From Sceloporus undulatus (lineage: Eukaryota; Chordata; Lepidosauria; Squamata; Phrynosomatidae), in the NCBI RefSeq assembly GCF_019175285.1, contig NC_056525.1:119728901-119792900 (forward strand): a stretch of 64,000 bases of DNA, given 5' to 3'. Position 1 is the first letter of the stretch, and each line of letters begins with the position of its first letter. The notes below the pieces were generated by a model. That model did not search any database. It was not told where the DNA came from and saw only the letters and a program-made list of their open reading frames with translations. Of this stretch, positions 10,021 to 19,800 are shown in pieces. The position numbers were made by a program, and so were the translations under genes.

Positions 10021-10147
10021 GTTCTGTAGATCCAGGGCAAAATTTGGACTCAAGGCGGATTACTGTTCATGCTGACTTTAAAAACAATGTTTTATGTGAT
10101 TGGGGAAATCTGGAGATCAAATGTAAAGAAGGAAAGGGATCTCTTAC

Positions 10148-10345
10148 CTTCTGGTCACTGTGGGGCTCAACAGCCATCCCTTTTAGGGCCAGATTGGGGT
10201 CACAACAACTACATGCCGCAGCCCTGATCTCACCTTTCTGTGGCACAAAAAGGAGCCACAAACGGGGTGCCATAGCCATTGGTGCATGGCTTTTCCGCGC
10301 ACCTTTGTCACTGTGTCATAACAAAAAATGCAAGGGCTAATCACA
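10148..10345. mobile_element. Family E MITE, diverged
   Basis: GCCAGATTGGGGTCACAAC, AAAAAGGAGCCACAAACG and GCATGGCTTTTCCGCGCACC match the element at 43772-44105 in order. Ends are not sharply defined. Confidence 0.45.
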
Positions 10346-10464
10346 CGTAACTGGCAAGAGAATAAAAGACAATAACTTCCAAAATCCACAAAACAGTGAT
10401 CTTTTTATTGGGCCAAGCAAAAATGCACAAATTGCATCAAGAAAATTAAAGGTATAGATGCCTA

Positions 10465-10809
10465 GGCGTGATACATACCGCCATAAAGCGACGTACCAAC
10501 GCCGATTTTAGGGTTAGGGATTGCACAGCAATGTACGGGCAGCATAACAATGGTGGTACTCCTGTGCACACAGGCACCACCATTGTTACGTAAGTGCCAC
10601 ACAGCGTCCACACGTTGCCACACAGCACTTACATAACGAGTGCGCCAGTGGCACATTTGTTACGCTGCCCCTGTGGCTTAAAAAGAACCTGCTTTTCTCG
10701 GGTTCTTTTTCCTCCTCAGGGAAGCCACGCGGTTTGGCGGCTGCAGCTTCCCTCTGGAGGAAAAAAGGCCGTCGGCAGGCCGCCCCTTTCAGATGGTCTG
10801 TCCCAGGCC
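10465..10809. mobile_element. Family D MITE with CTA target duplication
   Basis: GGCGTGATACATACCGCC at the left and GGTCTGTCCCAGGCC at the right are flanked by CTA at 10462-10464 and 10810-10812. Contains the family hallmarks AACAATGGTGGT, CACCATTGTTACGTAAGTGC, GAACCTGCTTTTCTCGGGTT and GCGGTTTGGCGGCTGC. Confidence 0.85.
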
Positions 10810-10828
10810 CTAGTTTATTTTTCACTCT

Positions 10829-11236
10829 GTTGCTGTTGTGTGCCTTCAAGTTGTATCCAATTTATGGTGACCCTATTACAGGGTTTTCTGTGGCTGAGAG
10901 TGTGTGACTCCCCCAAGGTTACCCAGTGGGTTTCAGTGGCCAAGCAGGGAACTGAACCCTGATCTCCAGAGACCTAGGCTGTGCCCGCACTGCAGAAATA
11001 ATCCAGATGGCACCACTTTAACTACCATGGCTCAGTGCTATGGCATTCTGGGAATTGTAGTTTTGTGAGCCATTTAGTATTCTTTGTCAGTGAACTTTGG
11101 TTCCACAAGAAACTATAGTTCCTAGAATTCCATAGCATTGAGGCATGGCAATTAAAGCGGTGTCAACCTGGATTATTTCTGCAGTGTGGACACAGCCTAC
11201 TAGCCTTGCAGTCAAACCACTACACCACATTGGCTC
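10829..11236 (-). mobile_element. tRNA-derived SINE split by a family A MITE
   Basis: 10829-10976 holds the body (TGTGTGCCTTCAAGT, GTTACCCAGTGGGTTT, CTGATCTCCAGAGACCTA). 11200-11236 holds the head (AAACCACTACACCACATTGG). Removing the MITE restores the SINE order. Confidence 0.85.
10977..11197. mobile_element. Family A MITE, full length
   Basis: GGCTGTGCCCGCACTGCAG and CTGCAGTGTGGACACAGCC are terminal inverted repeats. The body is a long palindrome carrying GGGAATTGTAGTTTTGTGAG and its diverged complement. CTA precedes it and TACTA follows. It sits inside a SINE, so it is younger than that SINE. Confidence 0.9.
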
Positions 11237-11301
11237 TTTTCATCCTATTTAGAGTATTTATACCCTGCTCTTCAATCACAAAGGCTCTCAGAGCAGCAAT
11301 A

Positions 11302-11672
11302 CAGTGATCCCTCCAAATTCGCTGGGGTTAAGAGTGAAGGACCTCCGAGAATGTGGAAAACCACAAATAATAATAATAAACAATATTCTTTTTATCTAAT
11401 TTAACACCTCTCCAGGAATTTCCGAGAACTCCAGTGCAACTCTATGGTCAACATCTGCCAGAGGTTGATCATAGAATCATGTTGGAGGACCTACAAATGC
11501 CTAGAGAAGTGTTTTTCTTTAGCAATTTCTAGGTTCTCCAGCACAACTCTATGGTCAACTTCTGGCAGAGTTGCACTGGAGGACCTAGAGATTCCTAGAC
11601 AGATCATACTAATCACAACCGCAAATCATCAGATCCACAAAAGTCAAAGCCGCAAATGTGGAGGGCCAACTG
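11302..11672. mobile_element. Family J MITE, full length, TA flanks
   Basis: CAGTGATCCCTCCAAATTCG and CAAATGTGGAGGGCCAACTG are inverted ends flanked by TA. Inside, the CTAGGTTCTCCAGCACAAC segment repeats in direct and inverted orientation. The terminus resembles Tigger-type Tc1/mariner elements (family assignment inferred). Confidence 0.85.
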
Positions 11673-11729
11673 TAATTTCTCAGAATAATTGAGAAAAGTC
11701 AATCCTATTTTATTTCAGTCACAATGCAC

Positions 11730-12179
11730 ATAGTGCAGTACAGACTGCTGAAAAACAGTGGCCTGCTGGTGCCTGATTTTCCTCCGGAGGGAAGCCGCAG
11801 CCATCAAACTGCGCAGCTTCTCTCTGGTGGAAAAAGAATCCATGAAAAGCAGTTTCTTTTATTTATTTATTTTTTGTTATATATCTTTATTCGTTTTGAT
11901 ACATTAATACTTGTACAAATGAAACAAAAGCAGTTTCTTTTAAAGCTGCAAGGGCAGCATAACAAGTGCGCCACTGGCACACTGGTTACATAAGTGCCGC
12001 GTGGCAATGTGCAGATGCCGTGCAGCGCTTAAGTAACAATGGCAGCGCCCATGTACACAGGGTGCCACCATTGTTATGCTGCCATTATATTCTAGGGTTA
12101 GGGACCGTGAGGTTGCTGCCTGGTCCCTAACCCTAGAATTGGCCCTGGTACGCCGCTTATTGGCAGTATATACCAGGCC
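11730..12179. mobile_element. Family D MITE interrupted by a short L1 insertion
   Basis: AGTGCAGTACAGACTGC pairs with GGCAGTATATACCAGGCC. Inside are the GGGAAGCCGCAGCC, AAGTGCCGCGTGGC and CACCATTGTTATGC blocks and a hairpin at 12088-12141 (CTAGGGTTAGGGACC with its complement). 11862-11942 is a later insertion. Confidence 0.75.
11862..11925 (-). mobile_element. 64-bp 5'-truncated L1-type insertion with 17-bp duplication
   Basis: AAAAGCAGTTTCTTTTA occurs at 11845-11861 and 11926-11942, directly flanking a 64-bp segment. Read on the - strand, that segment ends in AATAAAG and an A-rich tail. This is the signature of target-primed reverse transcription by an L1-like machinery. Confidence 0.8.
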
Positions 12180-12494
12180 TAAGAGAACCTATTAATTTTT
12201 TTAAACCAGCTGTTGAGCTGAAAAATTAAGTTTCAGGTCTCCTTAAAAAAATTCATGTATTACTACTTACTGCCACCTCGTGGAGAAACCATACCATAGC
12301 ACATATTCAGGGTACATATGCATAGTACTGTACATATTCACCCATACATGTTCTGTATGGCCCTGCTGGCCATACAGCAAAATTAAATCTAAAATCCACA
12401 AAAGAGCTCTTAGACTTTTTAAGTGGCTTTCCCCTGATATGTGTGTGGGGGTGTGTGTAGCAAGGTATACCAGTAATCTAGAAAAGTAAAGAAG

Positions 12495-12593
12495 GTCCAA
12501 AACACACTTCAGAAATGATCCAGTTTGAGACTGCTTTAACTGCCCTGGTTCAATGCTATGGAATTCTGGGAGCCAGAGTTTGTTGTAGCCCCA
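12495..12593. mobile_element. Family A MITE, left half
   Basis: CACACTTCAGAAATGATCCA, GACTGCTTTAACTGCC, TATGGAATTCTGGGAGCC and GTTTGTTGTAGCCCC; cut off at the adjoining SINE. This half is the closest relative of the arms of the hairpin at 1042-1176. Confidence 0.75.
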
Positions 12594-12598
12594 GACCA

Positions 12599-13158
12599 GT
12601 TTGTTGCTGTTGTGTGACTGCAAGTCATTATTGACTTATGGCAATCCTAAGGCGACCTTAGCACCGGGTTTTATTGGCAAGTTTTTTCAGAGGGGGTTGG
12701 CATTTCCATCCCCTGAGGCTGAGAGTGTGTGAGTTGCCCAAGGTCACCAAGAGGGTTTCCATGGCTGAGCTGGGATTCAAACCCTGATCTCCAGAATTGT
12801 AGGACTTTATCATGCGGGGAAAATCGGGGGTTTAAACAGTGATTATCCCATGAAAATTGTGGGATTGCGATTAAGATTTTCACATGACGTCGTGAATAAA
12901 CAGCCATTATCCTGGGAATAACCAGGCAATAAACAGCAACAAATCAATCATGGGGACATTGTGTGAATGATTTGCTGCTGTTTATTGCCTGGTTATTCCC
13001 AGGATAATGACTCTTTAATCATGATGTGTGTGAAAACCTTAATGACAATTGCATGATTTTCATGGGATAATCCCTGTTTAAAGCCCCGATTCCCCCCAGT
13101 TTTCCCCATGTGATAAAGTCTCTTCTCCAGTGCTCAGACCAGTACATTACACCGGCTT
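12599..13158 (-). mobile_element. tRNA-derived SINE split by a family C MITE
   Basis: SINE body 12599-12801 (GACTTATGGCAATCCTAAG, AGGTCACCAAGAGGG, ACCCTGATCTCCAGAATTG). The head resumes at 13121 (CTCCAGTGCTCAGACCAGTA, then CACCGGCT). Confidence 0.85.
12802..13120. mobile_element. Family C MITE inside a SINE
   Basis: GGACTTTATCATGCGGGGAA and CCCCATGTGATAAAGTC are inverted termini. The arms share GGGATAATCCCTGTTTAAA and its complement, and ATTGCCTGGTTATTCCCAGG pairs centrally. Exact duplication not resolved. Confidence 0.85.
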
Positions 13159-13479
13159 TCACTCAGGAGCATAACCTCCTACAGTCCAGATTTAGCAGGG
13201 ACAGTCCAGAATCCTCCTGTCACTCCATGTTTCCAGCTGCTTTTTACACGTCCCAATTTCTCTTCCTTCCTCCCACTTTCCTCTCTTGTCCTCTGCTGAT
13301 TTCCATTGCTGCAAACTGAGTTAAAAGTGCAAAAGTAGTTAAAGTAAAAATAAAAGCCACTGTTTCATTAGGGTTTTAAACAGCCCTTTAATAATTATTT
13401 GTAACTGTAGGGGTTGTCTACACTACCCAAAAAATCCATGGCTTCCCATCTCCAACTCTGCTTCTGCTGCTTTAGGGAT

Positions 13480-13980
13480 ACATGATGTGCGAGTGTTTTG
13501 GCACCCACTTTGCAGTGCCTAGTCCTCCTTTGCAGTCATGGGGTCACCCTGAGTTAAAAGTGGTCTCAAACTGGATTATTTCTGCAGTGTGGATTGTACT
13601 TTATGAAGAAACATGAATTGACATTTATAGGACTGCGTTTTTAACTTTGATTTGGTCATGGCTCCCCTTTTATTTTCCTTGAATGCCCTCCATTTTGCAG
13701 TGCCTAGTCTCCCTTTGCAGTTATGAGGTCACCCTGAGTTAAAAGCAGTCTCAAACTGGATTATTCCTGCAGTGCGGATTGTACTTTAAGAAGAAGCATG
13801 AATTGACATTTACAGGAGTGTGTTTTTAAGCTTTGATTGGTCCCTCAATTTTGTTTTTATATCCTTGAATCCCTTGCATGTTGGGGTGCCTGGTCCTCCT
13901 TTGTAGCTAGGAGGACCTCTGTGGGTCATCCTGAACTTGAAAGTGGTATCAAAGTGGGTTATCCCTGAAGTGTGGAGAGG
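13480..13980. repeat. 185-bp tandem repeat, about 2.5 copies, upstream of NIBAN1
   Basis: GCAGTGCCTAGTCCTCCTTT at 13512 recurs at about 13697 and, diverged, about 13883 (periods 185 and 186). Each copy continues through GGTCACCCTGAGTTAAAAG, CTCAAACTGGATTATT and GCAGTGTGGATTGTAC; the third is cut after about 95 bp. The middle of the unit is the right end of a family A MITE. The last copy ends about 375 bp before the NIBAN1 start codon. Confidence 0.85.
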
Positions 13981-14001
13981 CATCCCCTTTAGGTTTAGTT
14001 G

Positions 14002-14110
14002 TTCTCAATCTTTGGTCCTGCAGATGTTTGAGGGCTTCAGCTCTCAGAAGAATCCCTGAGTGGCTAGGAGCTGGAAGTGTCCAAAACATCTGGAAGAGGC
14101 CAAAGTTTGG
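14002..14110. mobile_element. hAT-type MITE in the NIBAN1 proximal promoter
   Basis: TTTGGTCCTGCAGATGTTTG pairs with CAAAACATCTGGAAGAGGCC, with a core TCTCAGAAG-loop-AGGAGCTGGAA. This resembles the common reptile and mammal hAT palindromes containing CCAGATGTTTTGGAC. Flanking duplications are not clear. Confidence 0.65.
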
Positions 14111-14355
14111 AGGAGGAGAAGGAAGAAGAAGAGGAGGAGGTCCTTGTCTGCTTGCCTGCCCTGATCCTTCTCTGCCAGGCTTCAGGGGAAAAAGGAGGTG
14201 CTTGAGAGAAGGAGGGAAGCATTGCATTTGCATTTGCTGCTGCTGCAGAGAAAGAAAGAAGGAGGGAGTGGAGGAGCTGCTGCCTGGAAGGAAGACACAG
14301 AAGCAGCTTGCCTTGTCTTGCTGTCTTTAAGTCCTTTCCCAGCCATCCTGGAACC
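14111..14355 (+). promoter_or_regulatory. NIBAN1: NIBAN1 leader and core promoter region
   Basis: Purine-rich sequence leads into the start codon. An octamer ATTTGCAT lies at 14226-14233. No TATA box is evident and the start site cannot be placed from sequence alone. The final context GGAACCATGG is a strong Kozak match (A at -3 displaced by one, G at +4). The region is not strongly CpG-rich, unlike the promoter at the left edge. Confidence 0.5.
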
Positions 14356-14410
14356 ATGGGGGCATCAGGATCCAGCCTCCTGGACGAGAGCAAGTGCACC
14401 TACATCCGAG
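14356..14410 (+). CDS. NIBAN1: NIBAN1 coding exon 1
   Basis: Encodes residues 1-18 and the first base of Gly19. The start codon sits in ACCATGG and is the only one giving the family N-terminus MG-x-S-x-S-S-x-LDE-x-K-C-x-YIRG. The donor is GAG|GTAAGA. Confidence 0.96.
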
Positions 14411-16784
14411 GTAAGAAGGCTCAGCAGCCCAGCCAGGGAGGCTTTACCCACTTGTTACTAAGTTGTTGCTCTTCTTGTTGTGTGCCTTAAAGTTTTTACC
14501 AGTTCATGGCCATCCTTATCATGGGGTTTTCTTGCCAAGTTTCTTCAGAGGGTTTTTTGCCCTGGCCATCTTCTGAGGCTGGGTGACTTGACCAAGGGCC
14601 ATGTGTATAATATACAGTATACATTTTTGTTGTTGTTGTGTGCCTTCAAGTCATTTCCAACATATGGCAATCCTAAAGTTAACCTATCATGGGTTTTTGT
14701 TTGGCAAAATTTCTTCAGAGGGTATTGTTGTTTTTTTGCCATGGGCATCCTCTGAGGCTGAGAGAGTGTGGCTTGCCCAAGTGTCATATGCATATATACA
14801 TTTTTGTTGTAGTGTGCCTTCAAGTCGTTTCCGACTTATGGCGGCCCTAATGCAAACCTGTCACGTAATTTTCTTGGCAGTTTCTTGAGAGAGGTTTTAA
14901 CCCTGGCCATCCCCTGAGGCTGAGAGAGTGTGACTTGCTTGCCCAAGGTCACCCACTGGGTTTTTATGCTCAGGTGGAAATTTGAACCCTGGTCTCCAGA
15001 GTCGTCACAGTCCAAAGCTCAAACCCACTCCATCAGGCTGGGTCTTGGTATGCATTAGTTGCCCACAAGTTTCACAAAAGCCCTAGCTTGTGGCTTGTCC
15101 AGAAAAGGCGCATCACACTTGTGTGTATGTATGTGTGTGTGTGTGTGTGTTTCTTTGTGTGTGTATATATGTAAGTGCCTTCAAATCGTCTGTTGATTTA
15201 TGGTAACCCCATGGCTTTCATAGTTTCTTTTTCCTTTGATAATCTTGTAATCTTTGCAATATTTTTTGTATTGATTCAATATGGAGCCCCTCCAAAGCCC
15301 AAGCAACCCCTAAGAATTAATGTGACTTGTGTCTCCTTAAACCCATGAATTTTAGCCTCTCTGCCAATCTCACACAGTCTTTGTCTTTGCACCCACACCA
15401 GCCCTGCAGAAATAATCCAGGTTGACTCCACTTTAACTGCCATGGCTCAATGGTCTGAAGTTCTGGGAATGGTAGTTTGTCGCAACACCAGGACACTTCT
15501 GTTTTTGAGTAGAAATGACAGCTCCATAACATCGGGCCTGAACAGACAGGCCAAAATGAAGCTGCTTCAGGCCACTTTGGAAGTGTGCTGTTTAAATGAT
15601 GCATGTGTCCTAAGAGGCTGGAAGCTGTGCCAAAGCCATGCTCCAGTCCTAAGGACTGTTGCGCAGCTTTGGCACAGCTTTTGGCCTCTTAAAATGTGTA
15701 TGTCATTTAAACAGCATACCTCCAAAGTGACCCAAAGCAGCTTTATTTTGGCCTGTCTGTTCGGACCCATATATACATGTCTGTTTCTCACCTTCTAGCC
15801 TATAAACAGATGCTTGAATGTAATTCATTATGCAATATAATATCAATAAAATCTATAACCTTACAAGGACACCAAACCAGACCTCAGCGTCGCATAATAG
15901 TAAACTTGAAACTGCCTTTAATAGTTAGCTGCTGTTCCAATTTCTTTTCTAAACTAATGTGCCTTAGAATTTACTTTCTAAAAGAGGCCAGTAAATGAGT
16001 CAGCTGGGCTTCTCTGGGCAAGGCGTTCCCCAAAGTAGCTGTCACAGCCAATTGTTTCATTTTTATCATCTCCCTGACACACACACACACATATGACAAT
16101 TGTCGTCTCATACATCTGCCTTTCCCACTCTCTCTCTCGCTGTATATATATGCACACATATACACACACACACATATTTATTTTGTGTGTGTGGGGGTGG
16201 GGGTGGGGGGTGTAATATATATAATACATAATGTATGTGTATATCTTCCCCCCTCTCTATATAAACATATATAAACAGCCAGCCCTTTATATCCACAATT
16301 TTTTTTATCCATGGATTCAAGCATCCACAGTTTGAAAATATTTTAAAAATATACACATTCCAAAAACCAAACCTTGATTTTGCCATTTTATATAATGGAC
16401 ATTGTTTTACTATGCCATTGTGTTTAATAGGACTTGAACATCCATGGATTTTGTTATCCACGGGGATCTGGAACAAACCTCAGTGCATAATAAGGGTCCA
16501 TTGTGTATATATCTACCATATGTACTTGACTATAAATCCACCTCATATATAAGTCGAGGACAGGTTTTGGGGCCAAAATTATGGATCTTGATATGACACG
16601 TGTCTAAGTCAAGGGTAACATTTAGGGGCATGTAATAAAGAATCTAAAGGATGAAACAAAGGAAAACAATGCCAAAGAACTTAACAAAATTCCAGTAGGC
16701 ATAACTATTTGTGCTCAAACTATAAAGTCTGGATGGATGAGAGAGTAGAGGTGGATCAGTGTTTCCAGGGCTGATTAAACTCTT

Positions 16785-16862
<78 letters not shown>

Positions 16863-19800
16863 GTTAAACTACAGTACTATATTGATCCGTGGATATGTCG
16901 ACTCAGGTTTTTTGGGTCAATTTTTAAACCTAAATTTCTAGACCTATACATGAGTATATACAGTATATCTGTATGAGAGAGAGGAAGGCAGATGTATGAG
17001 ATGACAATTGTCCCATTTCTTTCTATATCTTTGGTTAAGCCTCAAAAGACGTGGAGAACTGCATGCTCATGACAGGATTTTCTTGCTAGGTTTCCCAGTG
17101 GTTTAGTCTAGTGTGCAAAAAACAAAAACAAACAAACAAAAAACAATGAGCAAGCCTTCGCATACTACTCTGGGATGAAGTTCTGCTGAACATAATGAAG
17201 ATTATTGTTGAGTGGACATGCATAGGACTATCCTGTTTGGATCACAGCAGCCTCTAATCTGGAAATCAAAGGGAGAGGTAGCCAAATGCTAAAGAAGGCA
17301 GAAATGATGCTGCTAACCATGCAGAGGTGAGGGGAACCACAAGCTGTCAGTTATTTCTCTTTACAGAACTATTAAAGGTAATGCAGCCCAGCCTTTATAT
17401 TCATTTGATGATCACCTGATTGGTGATATGCATACTCTGCACTAAGAACCCTTTTATATAAGTTTATTAATACAACATCTTACATTACATATCAACCAGT
17501 TATTCACATCCTATCTCAAGTCAACTAATAACTAATCCCTTATATTCATGCATAATATTTCCTTTATTGCATGCTTCTCCTCCCTACCACCTATCCCTGA
17601 GCTGTGCTTCCTTATTCATTTCCTTTTTCTCTCATGTGGAAGATCATTTTAATTGTTTCCTTTCCATTCTCATACCCCTTCGTCTCCTCAGCAAGCTGAA
17701 TTATTATTCTCCACTTACTAAACCAAATCTCTTATTTCAGTTGGCCAAAATACCCCCCTCCCTTTTTCCCCCATTACAAAGTCAAACATCATATACTCTG
17801 ATATATTTTGCTTCCATCTATTACAGTTCCACCTTCCTTTATCCATCCACCCGTGTGCAATCGCTGCTTGTGCTGCTATAATAATTTTTTAGTTAAATAT
17901 TTCTTCTCCTCTTGTAATTCTATATTTCTAACACTACTAACTCTATATCTTTGTTTAACTGAACATTTTCCCTGCTATTTCATTAATTTCTTGTTCTCTT
18001 TTCTCCCAAAACCTTTGTAATTTGCAGTCTTCCCATATATATAGGTTCTTTTGCTCCCACATCCATGCCAACAAGCAGGTGATGCATTTTTATTAATATG
18101 TGATAACTGCTGTGGTGATCTGTACCATCTTCTTATTACTTTCATCTGTTGTACTCTAACCTTATTATTTTAAATATTTTTCCACTAAGGACCCTTTCAT
18201 ACTATACTGTTAGAGCACTATGTTTTCATTTTAACTTCTGTGGCAGCATTGTATGGGATCTTGGGCTTTGTAGTTTGGCCAGTGGCACTAGAGGTGCTCC
18301 TCGCTCAGTTGCCAACCCCAGGATTCCATAGGATGGAACCATGGCAGTTAAAGTAGACTCATAGCACTGTAACTGTGTAGTGCGAAAGGGCCCTGACAAG
18401 CACATGCACACACACACACACACACACACACACACCACAAACAATAACTATTGTTTTGCCAGGTGAAACTGAATTTTGCCCAAATGAGAAGAACAAAGAG
18501 AGTCAAATTCTGGCAAAACAATTGAAAATCTACAATAAGGAAGATGGAGAGAGAAGCAACAGTCTGGAATTCTGCTTAGAGTCGATTTATGGAAAGCAAT
18601 GTAATTTACATCAAAGTTCCATTGATTTAACATGCCTGTTCTAAATATTACTAAGACTGGATCCAACCCAGTGAGAGAAATATAATCTTTAATGCACACA
18701 CACATACACACATCTACACACACAGCTTACTACACATGTAGAAGTTTCACAAGATGCTTAGAATTTTATTTTATTTCAGAAGAAGAGCCTCAAAAAAAAA
18801 AAAAAAAGGAGTGGAACAGTTAAAAGGGAAAGCCACTTCTCCTCAGGCTATTTGAAAGTTTTTTAAAACCACAATACTATAAGCTCAGCTAGAAAATATA
18901 TCACATCTTAGGAAAGACACAAATGAGTCCAAGATGACTAATGAGCAAGATCAAGAACCCTATGAAAAGCAAGAATTAAAATAAGAACTGTTGCTCAGTT
19001 GAGAGGGAAAAAGAGCAAAAGGTCTGGCTAAACAAATGTGCGTTGGTAATAATATGAGTGCGAAAAGTGCTGCTTTACACATGTAATAATTAATTTATAA
19101 AATTATATGTAAGATGATGTCCTGATCACGGCTTTAGATGGCTTTCGAAGGGAGCTGGACACATTAATGGAAGATAGGTCTAGCAGCAGCCTTTAAGCAC
19201 AATGGTTGCATTGCATATCATCTTCATGGTCAGAGATATCATGCAACTGAATGTCACTTTGATGAAGGTTAAAGATGTAGGAACTATTGTCTTCATGACC
19301 TGATCTGGATTTAGACATACATGGCAGAGAGCAGGTCGCTGGACAAGAAATATTTTCCATCTTTTCCAGCAAGCCTCTTTCTGCATTACAAATGCAACCT
19401 ATGTAAACTGTTCAAACTATGCAAAATTGCATAATTTTTTACTTCGTGTAATTTTACAAGCAGCTATGCACAGCAGTGAAGCACAGCCACAAATACTGGG
19501 AATGAATATTCCTCCCCCCCCCATTTTCATCAGAGATAAAGCAATAACCATAAGGTCCATAAATTTACTTTAAAATACCCCCCCCCGCTCTTATAAGATT
19601 AAATATTGCATTCAGCGATACTGAAGTGTGGAATGAACATTTCTCTGTCTTAGGCTTGTTGCCTGCGTACTGTTCTGTATAGGCAACAGAATTTTTATAA
19701 CTTGGTTCTTCATTGTTCTGTGCTGCTGTTTACAATGTACACACACACTCATGAGTGCACACAAATAAATAAATCACTGCAGGAAAAATAAGAGGCGGGT

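Noticed and set aside
12088-12141. Telomere-like AGGGTTAGGG words
   Set aside because: Single occurrences within the family D hairpin, not a tandem array.
14028-14461. Alternative frames around NIBAN1 exon 1
   Set aside because: They overlap the MITE, the purine-rich leader and intron 1. Only the frame from 14356 matches the family and joins the exon 2 phase.
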